DNA of 64,000 nucleotides, taken from assembly GCA_023101885.1 (NCBI GenBank), contig JALPQD010000125.1, positions 3,434,973-3,498,972 of the forward strand, given 5' to 3'. The notes below the pieces were generated by a model. That model was given only the letters and a program-made list of their open reading frames with translations, did not search any database and was not told the origin of the DNA. The position numbers were made by a program, and so were the translations under genes. Shown piece by piece: positions 49,198 through 62,015 of the stretch. Within the stretch, counting starts at the first letter, position 1; every line of letters starts with the position of its first letter. The DNA comes from Typhlomys cinereus. Lineage: Eukaryota > Chordata > Mammalia > Rodentia > Platacanthomyidae.

Positions 49198-51435
49198 GAA
49201 GTGGAATCAAGAAAGACTTTAGGGTAAGAGGAATACTACACATACTTATATGGACAAAGAATAAACAGAATGAAAATTGATTATTCAAGAATAAAAGGAT
49301 TGATGGACTCAAGACTGCAGACATAAAGTAGTGTCAGAGTTAAATTTAGATGCAGTTGCTTTAAAGCTTCCAATAAAGAGAGGAGAGGTGAAGAATGTAG
49401 AAATTTTTTGTATTCAAGATTAATTCTGAGAATTTACTGTAAAATTGATGTTGACAAAGAGGAGGCTTAAGAAATGAGATGAACCTGCCCCTAGAGACAC
49501 TACACAGGTGGCTGCTATGTCCCATGTGTAGCGGATGGTGGCAGAAAGGCGATGAGACTATTTCTATATTCATTGTTCTGACCTGTGGACAGCTGAATGA
49601 TTAATAGCCTGACTTATCACACTGTCTGACAAAAGCCTGAATTCCATATCTGTGTACTCACAACATGAAGGCCTCTCATGGGGTAGATTCCATGTGCACA
49701 CAATGTGGATGGCCCCCTTGGTTGGGGCTCACAAGTTGCATGGCCTCCTATGTGCTCACAAGTGGAATTATCTCTTGTAGGCCAGGTCTCTGCATGCTCA
49801 CAACATGGATGGCCTCCTGTGGGCTGGATCTCCGTGTGTTCACACCATGAACTTGGTCTCAAAGAAGATGGACGAAACTGCTATTCTTCAGCTTTATCAT
49901 GTGTTCTTAACCATGTGGAACTAAGAGCTCAGTCACATCCTAAATGTGTTTTCTTTTATTGCTTACATATTATTTTATATTGTCAAATTTAAAAAATTAG
50001 AACATAGATGCAGGAAGTGGACATGCTAGGGAAATATCAAGGGGAAGCAGGAGGGCAAAATGTGGTAGCAATGATCAAAAGGCATTGCATATGTGTATGA
50101 GATTGCAAAAGAGTTTAAAAAAAGAAATGAAAAGAATGAATAAATGTGAAAAATGGCAGTAAAATCAGCTTATGAACTGAGATTCAAGAGAACACAATCT
50201 AGAGAATGCAGGACAAGGAAATGATGAGCCAGGTACCAAAGTCCTGAGATTAGATTAGTAAAAATGGATCTATTGAAATAAATATAGTTAAAAGGCATTT
50301 CAAAGGGTTTAAGGAGCTGGGATAGGGTGGTCCAGGTCTTTAGTCAGCCTTCTGAGAATTAGGCTGTCCCAGTTATCCATCAGAGCATACAATTGTCACC
50401 AAATGTAATGATTTTAAAATAAACTAGTTTCAACACTTATGATTATGTAGTCTTATTGGGATCCATCAGGAATTTCTTACTTGTGCTCGTAAAGCCCTTA
50501 GGTCTTTACGGTCGTATTTATTTTAGAAGGGCAAGCAAAGCTCATTGAGAAATAAGGGAACTGCTCCTAGCAACAGGGGATGGTCTCAAAGGTGTTGCCT
50601 GTGAGTAGAGTTGTAATATGATTATAATCAGAGCCAAACGTCACCAGACCTAATGTAATCCATACCGGTCATCAGGTAAAAGCTCTCTTGGACCTGTCGT
50701 CCTCTCTATTGGGATTCTCATATCATGGTGGCTATGTACTATCCAAAATGTAAGCGATCAAAGACATCAAAGAGAAAGCTGAAGGATTTATTATAAATTG
50801 TCTCAAATATCCCAAAATGTCGTTTTGTTTTTCAAGAAATTAATAAGACAAGTCAAGATATAAGGAGAAATAATTAGACCACCTATCTTGGAGCATCAGG
50901 GATTTGGCTAGACCCCACCTTCCTTTACCCTGGTTACACTAGAATTTTAGCCTTCACCCTTAAGTCAAATCAGATGGATCAATCATTTGGGCAGGATTCC
51001 CAACTCCTAGGGTATGTGAGCTACCTGGAGATATACCAAAGAGTTGTAAGGTGTACCAAAGAGGTCTGCTTTCTTTACCCTGAGAAGTCATTTGTCAGTA
51101 TCTCTCTGTTCTTCCTCTCAGCCACACCAAACAGAAGCAGAAAGCTGCAAGATGTAATTTGTAAACTATTTGCTCTTGAGCCTTTAACTCACAGAGAGAC
51201 ACTTCTCCTTTTCTCTCTTTTAAGTATGTTCTCACTAATATTCAAGACTTCATACTATTTCTCTAAGGACTCTAACTTCTAACTTCTTCATAGTGTAGTC
51301 ACTTGCTAATCTCCAGCATGTCTTTTCACGTCTTCTCACTGCAGTTGCCAAGATTCCTAGCTGCTTATATCTCCAGGATTGAATATCTTATTGTTTTATA
51401 ATTACTTTAATATTTCATGTATTAATTAACTTATT
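49198..51435. other. Spacer with minisatellite; no gene seen
   Basis: Apart from the minisatellite at 49640-49860, no repeat family or coding region is recognised. Confidence 0.5.
49640..49860. repeat. Degenerate minisatellite, period about 40 bp
   Basis: Repeated blocks read TGTGCTCACAACATGGATGG then CCTCCTGTGGGCTGGATCTC with variations, about five times; some units are shortened. On the minus strand this gives an open frame with recurring Cys-Glu-His, which is a by-product of the repeat and not a supported zinc-binding protein. Confidence 0.75.
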
Positions 51436-51472
51436 TAGTGTGTGTGTGCGTGTGTGTGTGTGTGTGTGCGTG

Positions 51473-51518
<46 letters not shown>

Positions 51519-51760
51519 AGAGAGAAAGGAGTCCCTGTGGAGGACCAAGGGTGACTTTGGGAATCATCCTGGATGGATTCTACCTCCTTCTTGCTTCACT
51601 CTGGGATTTCCCAGGCTCTGCTCACCAGGGCTAGAAGTATAGACCACCACCATTTCTGTCTCGCTTTTTTATGTGGGACCTGGGATCCGAACTCAGGATC
51701 TTCTGCTTGTGAAACAGAGTCTTAACTCCTGAGCCATCTCTCCAACTCCTGCTTTCTATT
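51436..51760 (-). mobile_element. tRNA-derived SINE, diverged subfamily, with TG microsatellite
   Basis: Minus-strand head GGAGAGATGGCTCAGGAGTT near 51750, GAGTTCGGATCCCAGGTCCC B-box region, ATCCAGGATGATTCCCAAAG and a CA run (TG run on the given strand, 51440-51514). Same subfamily as 37308-37627. Confidence 0.8.
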
Positions 51761-52159
51761 TTTAAAATAAAGATAAATATTTTCAACCCTTTTCCCACTT
51801 AACAAATCTTTATTTTACAAAGAAAATGAGCCTCTAATAATATTGATATGAGATTTAAAGGTTTACAAAGGATGGGTAATGTTAATCAAGTATCAGTTAT
51901 GTGGAGCATAAAAAACTGTAGTGTCTACTATAAGAACTAAGTCTGTTTCAAAGACTGGGACATTTCTGGATAGAGCCAAAGTTAGGTGTCAGAATTTCCT
52001 AGGGAATCATTACAGAATACAGAGATCTATTTGAGCAAGATAGGGTCTGAATTCTCATTTTACCAAGACCACTGGATAATTGTGATACCCACTATAATTG
52101 AGAAAGCCATCATCTTGGAGGATAGTGTAGTCAGTGCAGAGACACATATTTTACTACAA

Positions 52160-52400
52160 GAGAAATCTGAGTCCCTTACCATAGGCACCCCAAAGGGAGC
52201 CTTCTGATCCACATAGACAGAGGAACAAGAGGGTGGGAAGGACATGGTGGGACTGAAGAGGGGAGGGGAGGGTAAGACAGAAGGAAGGGTGGTATGGAGA
52301 GGGTTAGAGGGAGGAGGACGATTGGGGAGGGGGTTGGGACAATGAAATAAGATCATTTGGTTTGTATATGAAAATTTTTCAATGAAACAGAAATAAATAA
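52160..52400 (+). mobile_element. Old L1 3' end
   Basis: A purine-rich tract (GGGAGGGGAGGG-like), GGGTTGGGACAATGAAATAAG, TTTGTATATGAAAATTTTTC and AATGAAACAGAAATAAATAA is the usual ending of an older rodent L1 3' UTR. Confidence 0.6.
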
Positions 52401-52506
52401 ATATAAAGAAGGAAGTTTTGTCATTTGCATCATCAACAAGCTCAGAGAAGAACTATGAAAGGAATGTGAGGAATGAAAAAAGGAATTATGAAGAACTCAG
52501 AGAGAA

Positions 52507-52923
52507 ATGAGTAAGCATATGACCTTATGTGACAGGGAAAATAATAAAAATTATCTGAGATTAAAAAAGGAAATAGAGGAAACAAGAAAAAGTTTAGAAA
52601 CAGTGAAAAAAATCCAAAATGAAATTCACCTTGAATTCAAAGCTAAACTGACGGAAACTGAAAACCCAACAAACAGTATTATACACAGAATAGATCAAAC
52701 AGAAATTAGAACGTCACATGTGGAAGATAAACTGAAAAAATGGGATTGCTCAATTAAAGAAGCCAAAAAGACTGAAAAAAAAATGAAAGGAATATTCGAG
52801 ATGGGATACCATGAAGAAGCCAAACCTGCACATAGAATCCCAGAACGAGAAAGTCAAGAGAATACCGGAGCTCAGATCTTTCAGCCTATCATAAATGAGA
52901 ACAGCACACTAAGGAAAGAATAA
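52507..52923 (+). pseudogene. L1 ORF1 remnant
   Basis: 138 residues, coiled-coil-like and Lys/Glu-rich, with the RIDQTEIRTSHVEDKL block typical of L1 ORF1p, ending in a frameshift or stop. The rest of the ORF1 C-terminus (LQVMKNKNCQSMLLYPPNLS) is at 53091-53324. Confidence 0.75.
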
Positions 52924-54692
52924 CCCATCCAAGTACACGATGCATATCACACACCATCCAAACATGACCAAAATAGGAGCATAACAGGTAAAAAATAGTA
53001 CAAAACAAAGATATCATTCTGAGAGCTGCAAGAGAGAGAAACCAAGTCACATTTAAAGATAAGGCTATTAGAATAACAGCTGGCTTCTCAGTGGAAACAG
53101 TAAAAGTCAGAAGAGTCTGGAAAGATAATCTTCAAGTCATGAAAAATAAAAATTGCCAATCCATGCTGCTATATCCACCCAACTTATCAGTCATGCTTGA
53201 AGGTAAAAGAAAGATATTCTCTAACCAAAAGAATGTCTTTCTTGCCTACCAACGCAGACTTATAGAAACATTAGAAAAAAAAACTCTCAGGACAGATGAT
53301 CAACACACTCAAGAGAATAAATGAGAAATATAATGCCAATACAACTACCAAGCAGAGAACTGCCAACACACGTGGAAAAAAAGCAATAAACTCAAAAACT
53401 GACAGAAATCAATAAAACATTTCAATTATAATTTTAAACATCTATAGGATCAACTCCCCAATCAAGAGATGTGCACTAATAACATGGATTAAAAGCTACA
53501 ACCCATCAACATACTGACTCTTAGAAACACACCTCACTTTGAAGATTGGTACGATCTCAGGGTCAAAGGATGATTGAAGATACTCCAAGAAATATGTCTA
53601 GGAAAGAAGCAGGAGTGACCATCTAACACCTGACAACATAGATTTCAAGCCAAAGCAAATCATAAGAGATAGAAAAGGATACTTGTCAAAGGAATAATAC
53701 ACCAAGAAGAATTCACAATTTTAAACATATATGCTCTAAACATAGGCTCTCCCACATTTGTTAAACAAACACTACAACATGTAAAACAACAAATCAACCC
53801 AACCATGATAATAGTAGGGGATTTCAACACTCCACTTTCACCAATAGATAGGTCAACAGGCCAAAATCTGAGCAGAGACACATTGGAACTAAACTAAACC
53901 ATTAACCAAATGAAGCTGACAGCTACCAGCTACAAAGGAGTATAAATATATATACACTTTAGAAGCCCATGGCAGTTCTCCAAAATAGATCACATACTAG
54001 ATCCATGAAACAAGACTCCACAAATACAAAAAAATAAATAAATAATAAAAATCACCACCTGTACTCTATCCAAAAACATGGAAATAAAGATGAACACCCA
54101 TAAAAAGGCAAACAACACAAAGTACACAAACGCTTGGAAGCTTGACAATATGCTTCTGAATGAAGAATGAGTCTGGACAGAAGTAAAAATGGAAACGAAA
54201 TTCAAACACCTCTAAAACTCAATGATAATGGAAACACATCATATCATAGCCTCGGAGATACTATGAAGGTCATCCTACGAGGAAAATTCATAGCACTCTA
54301 TGCCTACATCAAGAAAAAATGGAACCATCATAAGTGAACACCCTAACAATGCAGATTAAAGCTTTAGAGAAACAAGAACAAATCAATAACAGAAGAAGTA
54401 GATGTGCAGAAAAAATAACTGAAATTAAGACAAGGAAAACGATCAAATCAATCAAAAAACTGGCTTCTTTGAAAAACTTAACAAGATTGACAAACCCTTA
54501 GCCAAATTAACTAAACCAAAAGAGAGAAAACTCAAATTAATAAAATTAGAGATGAAAATGAAGCTATTACAATAGATGTCAAGGAAATTGAGAAAATCAT
54601 AAGGTCATCCATTACAAATTTATACACTGCCAAATTGGACAATCAAAAAGAAATAGGCAAATTTCTAAATACATATATAGCACACCAAAGTT

Positions 54693-55743
54693 AAACCACA
54701 ATGAATCTCAAAGGATTATAAAAAGGAGGGAAGGAGAAGGAGGACCTCAAAAAAAAAAAAAGGACATAGGAGATCACACTTAAGTAGAAAAAATAGGCCA
54801 CAGTCAAGTATTGCATGTAAGTAGCTAGGCATCAGGTGCAACTCACTCTCACTTCCCTTCCTGGTTATTTGCAACTGAATAGGTTTGAGCTCACCAATCA
54901 GGGAGGATATAGAGACTGGCAGATAGAGAGTGACCATCCAGCAAATGGGACACTGACCCCTCCTCCCCACTTTTGTGCCCTATTCTTCCATCTATCTTTG
55001 AGTCTCCTTTTATATTAAGATCTTCATTTAAACAGTCTTTTATCTTTGGCTAAGAAGTGACCTTCTGTAACAATCAGAATGCAGCCAAGGGCGATGTAAG
55101 AAAAGCAAAACTGAAAACAACAAACCATAATTCAGAACACCAAAGATTCTACATTATTCACTTGGAACCAGACCAGCCAAATCTCTCCCCATCCTAAAGC
55201 TCAGGGAACCTTGCAGAAGAGGGGGCGGCAAGATTGTAAGAGCCTAAAGATGGGGAGGAGCAACGATACGCAAGATACTCCACACAAGTTAGGGCTAAGA
55301 CAGGCAGAACTGGACTTTGTCTGACCTGCACAATGGCTGACATGTCAATGACCCCCCACAGTCTAGCATGGATCACAGGGGAGAAGGCTCCAGATAGTAG
55401 GATCCTTAGAGGCAAGGGATTAAACAGTCATAATAGAGTTCCCATACTAATGGGGAGCTCAAGAAGGGGCTCTGGGCTATACCACTGAGTCCTGAACTCT
55501 CACATGGGTGGAGGACTCAGAGGTAGGTTTGGCATTCACACAAAAGGATGCTCCAGGCGATGGGAGGGAGGAAGGGGAAGGTTCTGGGAGAGAGGGAGGG
55601 ATGGAGGGGGTGAAAGGAAGGGGAGAAAGGGGAAGAGTGCAATGGGAGTAGACTGGGGAGTGGAGGGGGAGGGAGAGGACAGGGGTATCTATTGAGCTTG
55701 TATGATTAGGAAAAAAGTGGGAGAAAAAAAAACCACAATGAAT
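54693..55743 (+). mobile_element. Younger L1 3' end inserted in the old L1, with target duplication
   Basis: AAACCACAATGAAT occurs at 54693-54706 and 55730-55743. Between them is a 5'-truncated L1 3' UTR (ATCAGAATGCAGCCAAGG, CTCTCCCCATCCTAAAGCTC, AGTCTAGCATGGATCACAGG, a long G/A tract, A-rich tail). The host L1 ORF2 sequence continues on both sides. Confidence 0.88.
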
Positions 55744-56184
55744 TAAAAAAATTAAACAATTCTATAACAAGGGATGAAGTTGAAACAGTAATTATTTTCT
55801 ACCAAGAAAATCCTGAGACCAAATGGATTCAGTGAATAATTCCACCAGACAGTTAAAGAACAAGTAACGTCAATACTTCTTAAATTATTCCACAAAATGG
55901 AAAAGGAAGGAACACTACCCTGCTGTTTCTGTAAAGTCATCATTACACTGATCCCAAAACCAAATAAAGACACAGTGAAAGAAGAAAACTATAGGCCAAT
56001 CTCATTGATAAACAGAAACACAAAGATCCTCAACAAAATTCTAGCAAACCAAATTCAAACACATATCAAAAAGATCATCCATTATGACCAGGTTGGGTTT
56101 ATTTAAGAAACATAATATTGGTTCAATATATGTGAATCTATAGACATAATTTGCATATAAGTGAATGTAAAGACAAAAACTATA

Positions 56185-56390
56185 TGATTGGACCAGAGAG
56201 ATGGCTCAGGGTTGTTAAGTCTCTGTCTTGTAATAGAAGATCCTGCGTTGGACCCAGAGCCACATAAAAATGTCAGAAGGAAATGATGACAGCCCGTACT
56301 TCCAGTCCTGGAAGTTGGAACCTGGGAAACTCCAGGGCAAAGCAAAGAGGACATAGAACAATCTAGGGTGAATCCTGAAGGTAAACATGG
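56185..56390 (+). mobile_element. tRNA-derived SINE relic inside the old L1
   Basis: GGACCAGAGAGATGGCTCAGG head, GGACCCAGAGCCACATAAAAATG and CTAGGGTGAATCCTGAAGG match the diverged SINE subfamily. Tail lost or merged with L1 3' UTR sequence. Confidence 0.6.
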
Positions 56391-57056
56391 GGCGGTTCAC
56401 CCCTGACTAGGACATTGTACTCAAGGCAGGGCTGCTGCATCCAGGAACTCACTGCAGTGAGACTTGTCCTCCAGACCTGCACAATGGCTGACATATCAAT
56501 ATTCTCTCATAGACTAGCAAGGAACTCAAGAGAAATAATTGCATGCAGTGAGAACTTTAAGGGCTCCAGCTATACAGGTGAAGGAAAGTGTTCTGATCAG
56601 TGGGTCTACCTAAGGAAGAGCCAATTAATCAGCCACAGAGGCCTAAGCCTCTACTAAAGCAGACAATTCAAAGGGAACCCTGGGGCCCACAGAAGTAGAC
56701 AGACAGGAGGGTGGGAAAGAGAGGGATAAATTGATGATAGGAGGAGAAGTGGGAGAGGAAAGGAGGAGGAAATAGGAGAGAAATAGGAGAGACAACCACG
56801 CATGTTTATAAAACAAGAAAAATTTAAAAGAAATAAAATGAGATTGAAAACTTATCTTTCAATGCAAAAATGTCGTCTACAATTTTTATTTTACTTCTGC
56901 TGACAGCTTTTCATCCTATGTTCTAAAATCCATAGCATATGTCTAAAATTTTGTACAAATATAAGTCAATATGGGGCTATTCCAGCTTTGAATGAAAAGT
57001 GAAGTACTCTAAAGTCAGTATTGTTATCTGTTTCCTTCCCCAAGCTGTCAGAGTCA

Positions 57057-58001
57057 TCACTGGTTTTCTTTAGGGAAGAGGAGTTTGATTTTGTCCCGAA
57101 TCTGCCTGGTCCTCATTCCGTAGATGACTGGGTTGATTGCGGGCGGGAGGGCCACATAGAGATTGGCAAATAGAATATGGAAGTTATGAGGAATATTGTG
57201 ACCAAAGCGGTGGGCGAAGACAGAGAACCCACATGGTATGTAAAAGATAAGAATGACGCAAATATGGGAACCACATGTGCTGAGGGCTTTCTGGCGGGCA
57301 TCCTGGGATGGGAGGTTAAATACCGTACGGAGGATGAGAGTGTAGGAGACTCCAATCAAGAGCAAATCGGACATGATCGTCATGATAGGCACAGCAAAGC
57401 CATACCACAAGTTGATGGAGATGTCAGCACAGGCCAGTCGGGCAATACCTATGTGCTCACAATAGGTGTGGGGAACGATTCGTGTTCGGCAGAAGGGCAG
57501 TCGCTTTAACAGGAACACGCACGGAGAGATGATGGCAAAGCTCCTGCTGACAACAGCCACCATGATCTTGGTAACCATCTGATGTGTGAGAATGGTGGCA
57601 TATCTCAGGGGCAGGCAAATGGCCACATAGCGATCAAACGCCATGGTCAGCAGGATGGCAGAATCCATGGCAAAGCTGAAGTGGAGAAAGAACATCTGAG
57701 TAAGGCATCCAGAAAACGTGATTTTCTGAGGACCCCGCCAGAAGATGCTGAGGGTTTTCGGAACACATGTATTGCACAGAACGAGATCCATAGTAGCCAG
57801 CAGGGAGAGGAGGAAGAACATAGGCTCGTGCAGACTGTGCTCCGTAAATACCAGGTAGACAAGGATGCTGTTGCCTGCAAAGGCCATGAGATAGATAATA
57901 AAGAAGGGAATCCCCATCCAGGTATAGAACCGCTCCAATCCTGAGAGTCCCAAGAGGATGAAAAATTCTGGGTTGAAGCTACTCATGTTGAATGTGGCCA
58001 T
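57057..58001 (-). CDS. Class I odorant receptor, OR52 (OR52B-like), intact
   Basis: 314-residue seven-transmembrane receptor. Motifs: NMS glycosylation site at 5-7, GLSGLE at 18-23 (usually GIPGLE), GN at 43-44, PMF at 60-62, Cys99, MAFDRYVAIC at 120-129, loop-2 cysteines 171, 181 and 191, PHTYCEHIGIARLACAD at 177-193, SY at 219-220, KALSTCGSH at 238-246, NPVIYG at 290-295. The WYGFAVPIM stretch after the second loop and the CEHIGIARLACADI block resemble OR52B proteins. The frame extends 28 codons upstream, but the Met at 58001 has the best context (ATCATGG) and gives normal length. A splice acceptor (GCATTTTTATTTTCAG) lies 31 bp before it. An alternative Met at 58028 is also after the acceptor. 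Confidence 0.93.
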   Translation of the reverse strand: MATFNMSSFNPEFFILLGLSGLERFYTWMGIPFFIIYLMAFAGNSILVYLVFTEHSLHEPMFFLLSLLATMDLVLCNTCVPKTLSIFWRGPQKITFSGCLTQMFFLHFSFAMDSAILLTMAFDRYVAICLPLRYATILTHQMVTKIMVAVVSRSFAIISPCVFLLKRLPFCRTRIVPHTYCEHIGIARLACADISINLWYGFAVPIMTIMSDLLLIGVSYTLILRTVFNLPSQDARQKALSTCGSHICVILIFYIPCGFSVFAHRFGHNIPHNFHILFANLYVALPPAINPVIYGMRTRQIRDKIKLLFPKENQ

Positions 58002-58031
58002 GATGGTCTCGGGTTGAAGGAATCTCATGAA

Positions 58032-58047
58032 CTGAAAATAAAAATGC
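58032..58047 (-). promoter_or_regulatory. Probable 3' splice site before the receptor start codon
   Basis: Reading minus: GCATTTTTATTTTCAG, a pyrimidine-rich acceptor 30 bp upstream of the ATG at 58001. Fits the usual structure of a 5' non-coding exon joined to the single coding exon. Confidence 0.6.
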
Positions 58048-59725
58048 CATGACTGATTTTTATGATATCTACACAGACTTCCCAAAGACCATCTCTCCTC
58101 ACTTTCAGGTCTTAGAAATAAATCAATTTATTCCTCTTTTCTTTATGAATCAACAGTTTCCAATGTTTCAATGAGATCATGAAATACTTTCCCAGATATG
58201 CAAGTTATATAACTCAGTCCAGTCCTGGACAACCCAGATATGTTTCCTAAAAAAAAAATTCGTGTGTGAAAATAAAATAAATTGGAATGGATATGTTGGT
58301 AGAATATTTACCTATCCTGCACAAGGTCCTATGTTCTGTACTATAAACAGTGAAAAAAAGAAGATTGAATAAGCTGTCAGTACTGGCTAAGGTAAGCTAA
58401 CTGTGTGATGTCTAATCAGACTGCACAGTTTCATTTGCTCCCTGAACTTACACTGAACACTTCAACACTGAACATGTGATATCATCAGCATCTGCCCGGG
58501 TTTTCATTATTGTTAAAGAGATGTCCACTGGCATAAATCAGAGGCAAAGTACATTCCTCCCTAAAATCTTAGGTATCAGCAGTTTATTTTGCTTTTCAAC
58601 TTCTCATTGAAGTAATGCTCAACAGAAGAAAGGTTCTAGTAAGTGACTACATCAGATTTGTCTCAGGGAAGGAATATCCAGTCCTCTTCCTATGCTCAAA
58701 GAATGCAAATCTAAGCAAGAGAAATTCTGGCTCTTGGTAACATCAGGCAATGGTATTCTTGTCCTTTTCCAACCCATTTAATGGCTTCTTCTTATGAGAC
58801 TTCATTGAAATAGTTGTCTTTTGAACCTCTTGATGTCTGTGGTCTAATGTAAAACTCTTTTATTCCAAGCATCCATTTCTAATTCATTCTGTTTTTCCCT
58901 TGAGCCTTCTGCTCTAATCTTTACCTACTATTTTCTTGTTGGATAAATACCACCTGAATGACCTTCACAAATCATATTTATGTTAACTGGGACCCCTGAG
59001 TTGGGTATTCTGAAGTTGTGATTTAAAAAGCAGTTGTCTCTCCTAAGTTTAAGAATTAGTTACCTTATGTCTTCCATCTTCCTTAGAAGTCCCACAGATC
59101 CATTCAGGCAAAATAAGGCAGTTCCAAACTACCCTATTTGTTTCTGTAGCATTCTAACCCTGTTTCTGCTGAAATAGTGTCTGACTCATCAAATGATAGT
59201 TCAACATACTTTGTCAGTTATAAAACTTTTGAGCTATCTCCAACATATGTCCCTTAGTCACAAGCATCTTCCTTACCTTGTAAACAATGATCATATTATA
59301 AGAATTGCTCTCTGGTACAGTCTCTCATCACTAACCCTTTGTGGATGGCTTGATTCTACATATCACCCACTCTCACCAAGACCTCTGCACGCCTCTCCTA
59401 ACTCAAATGCATCTGCTTTCCTTTAGCAATCAAAAGTTGAGAAAAGATCCAGAAATGATTTTTGGACAATGAAAATCCTATTTCAAAATTAACTCCTGAT
59501 TTCCTCCTTGTGACTTGCCTGCCATTAGGGCTGCCATTAGGCCTCCATTCCTGAGGCCATAGAGTAACTTCAATACCGGTGACAGAGTTCAGACACAGGA
59601 CCAAAGATTCCTATTCAGTATTAAGCTACCTTTCCCACATGTCACCCAGATATCATATCAAATAGGTATACCTATATGGAATCTAAAGAGGTCAAGGAGA
59701 AGATGAAAGCTGGAAAAAAGTGGGT
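58048..59725. other. Spacer upstream of receptor; no gene seen
   Basis: Would contain the receptor's 5' intron and promoter; neither can be placed. No repeat recognised. Confidence 0.45.
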
Positions 59726-59845
59726 GTTTTGGGGTACCACTATAAAACTTCTCAGCACTTGGGAAGCTGAGGAAGAAAGATCAACTGTCTGAGACTTGAC
59801 CAGATACATAACAAGACCATGCTGAAGGAAAAAAAAAAAAACAGA
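59726..59845 (+). mobile_element. B1-like SINE relic
   Basis: CTCAGCACTTGGGAAGCTGAGG followed by AGACTTGACCAGATACATAAC and an A13 run is the order of a 7SL-derived B1 element, with the first 30 bases diverged. Confidence 0.65.
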
Positions 59846-61338
59846 AAGAAAAAGAAATTGAAAGGATGGCTGTCTGCAATCTGATATGACCAGGCATAAA
59901 TATATTGCAACTATTCATTGTTGTTAAGAGTCTTAGTGTTAGAACCTTTCCAATGCCCTCCCAAAAGGTCTAGAAATGCTTTGAACACAGTAGTGGAACG
60001 CACTCACAATGAAGCTCCTAATAAGGACTCCTACATCATTCTTTTAAGTGAGGGTAAACTCTAGAAATATAGTCAAAGTTCTAATACTGCCCTTTGGATT
60101 TCTTGGAACCCACCTTTACCTACCTCCTTCTCTCTTATCAGTTCTATGAATTTGACGCCAAAGAATTCCACTCAGGTTCCTGCCAGCTTATTCCTTCCTT
60201 GGAGGTCCTGGTTCTATCCAGAGCTGCTTTTGCAAAGGTAGAGTTAGAACCAAAGAATGCAGAAGTACCACAGGCAAAAAAAAAAAAAAAAAAAAAACAG
60301 CCTGAGAAGCAGAGAATCCGTTCCAGAAAGGGCAGACAGGAATGAAAGGAACATGTGTGCTCACAGAAGGGAGGAATGAGCAAAGAGGCGGGTGCAGTGA
60401 AAATATATATATCCCCTGTCCTCTCCAGGGATTACAGGTAAGTTAGAACAAAGCATCTCTAACCCTGGGAAACCTAGAGGCTCAGGTTGCAATTCCCCCA
60501 AGTTAATCCAGGACATGAAGAAAGATTCAATCAAATTAACACTTTCCCAGCTTAGGAACCTACTGTGACACTCAAGTTGATGCCCTGGAGCATCTTAGCT
60601 TAGCATCTAGGAGTCCAGAAGGAAGTTTGAGGGTGAAATATATACTATCTTTCTTTTTCTTTTCCAAGATCCATGGACAACACTCCTATAATAATAGGTG
60701 GGTTAACAAGAGAAACTCATAAAATACTTATTTAATCAACATTTACATGACAAATGAGAATTCAGACATAACCCAGAAATTTAGGTAATATTACGGAGTT
60801 TTAAGCTTAAGTTTATTGAAACATGGAAAACCATGTAGAAACATAACTAGACAAGATAGGGTGAGGTCTAAGAATAATAAGATGGGGGCGTCTTCACCAG
60901 GTTTGCTTGTTCAGATTGTTCTTGGCCTCTGTGTTATTCCTTCCTCTCGGGTAGCAGGTAGGACCCTTCTAGAGTGGGAGTTTGCTGACCTGCTTTTAGA
61001 TGAGGTCAACAGTGACCTTTTTAGAGGTCTAGCTTCCCATGGTCTACCTTTAGGAAGAATTTTAGTTTCAGTCAGATGCCTCTGAGATAACAGGGGAAGG
61101 AGAAGAGAGGTAGGAAGAAGGTCGGAAAGAAATGTTCACCTTTTAGGGTTTTTTTCTCTTTTCCTTTAATTGAAGGTATTTAGCATATTGAAGAGATAAT
61201 TTGAAGTACCATGTTCTGAGTACCAAAGATGATGTACCTGAGTCTCAAAAATAGCTTTGATTAGTTTGACCTGCTTGATAAAAGGAGTTCTGGTAGAAGT
61301 AGAGTCAGCACACACTCTATCCTTAAATAGAACTCTAT
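59846..61338. other. Spacer, no gene seen
   Basis: An A-run at 60277-60297 is the only marked feature. Open frames at 60094-60345 and 60816-61085 carry no recognisable domain; the first is interrupted by the poly-lysine run encoded by the A-tract. Confidence 0.5.
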
Positions 61339-62015
61339 ATATTTTATTTTTTCCCCTCATTTTACTTTTTTTCCTAAACATACAAGCTCAATAGGTACCC
61401 CCGTCTTCTCCCTTCCCCTTCTCCTCCTCCTGTAATCCCCCATTGCACTTTCCCCCTTTCCTCCCTTCCTTTCACACACCTCCATCCTTTTCTCCCAGTG
61501 TTTCCCCTTTCCTCCCTCCCATCCCCTGGAGCATCCATTTATGTAAACACCAAACTATCCTCTGAGTCCTCCACCCTAGTGAGGTTCAGGACTTGGTGGC
61601 ATAGCCTAGGGACCCTTCTTGGGCTCCCTGTCAGTATGGGAACTATATTATGACTGTTTAATCCCTTGCCTCTAAGAATCTTATTGCCTGGGGCTTTCTC
61701 CCCTGTGATCCATGCTAGACTTTAGGGGCCGTTGACCTGTTAGCCATTGTGCAGGTCAGACAAAGTCCAATCCTGGATGCTGCAGCCCTAACTTGTGTGG
61801 AGTATCTTGCATATCGTTGGTCTTCCCCATCTTTAGGCTCTTACAATCTTGCCACCCCCACTTCTGCAAGGTTCCCTGAGCTTTAGGATGGGGAGAGATT
61901 TGGTGATCTGGTTCCAAGTGAATAATGTAGGGTCTTTGGTGTTCTGAATTATGGTTTGTTGTTGTTTTCAGTTTTGCTTTTCCTTCACTGCCCTTGGCTG
62001 CATCCCAATTGGTAC
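61339..62015 (-). mobile_element. L1 3' end (minus), younger subfamily
   Basis: Reverse complement runs from ATTGGGATGCAGCCAAGGG through CTCTCCCCATCCTAAAGCTC, AGTCTAGCATGGATCACAGG and a G/A-rich tract to ATTGAGCTTGTATG and an A-rich tail. It matches 54707-55729 and 63110-63770. Confidence 0.85.

Larger units (their letters stand above)
52430..56840 (+). mobile_element. Old LINE-1 with nested younger insertions
   Basis: ORF1 remnants lie at 52507-52923 and 53091-53324, endonuclease-region remnants at about 53420-53900, and further ORF2 remnants to 54706. ORF2 resumes at 55744 ([19 protein letters not shown]) and stops in the RT region at about 56180. A SINE follows (56190-56390), then an older-type L1 3' UTR to 56840. 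The middle is split by a younger L1 end (54693-55743). Much of the RT and C-terminal region is missing, and all frames carry stops. Confidence 0.8.

Noticed and set aside
49617..49862. Open frame with recurring Cys-Glu-His, suggesting a metal-binding repeat protein
   Set aside because: The pattern follows from the underlying minisatellite; units are irregular and there is no start context, domain or conservation evidence.
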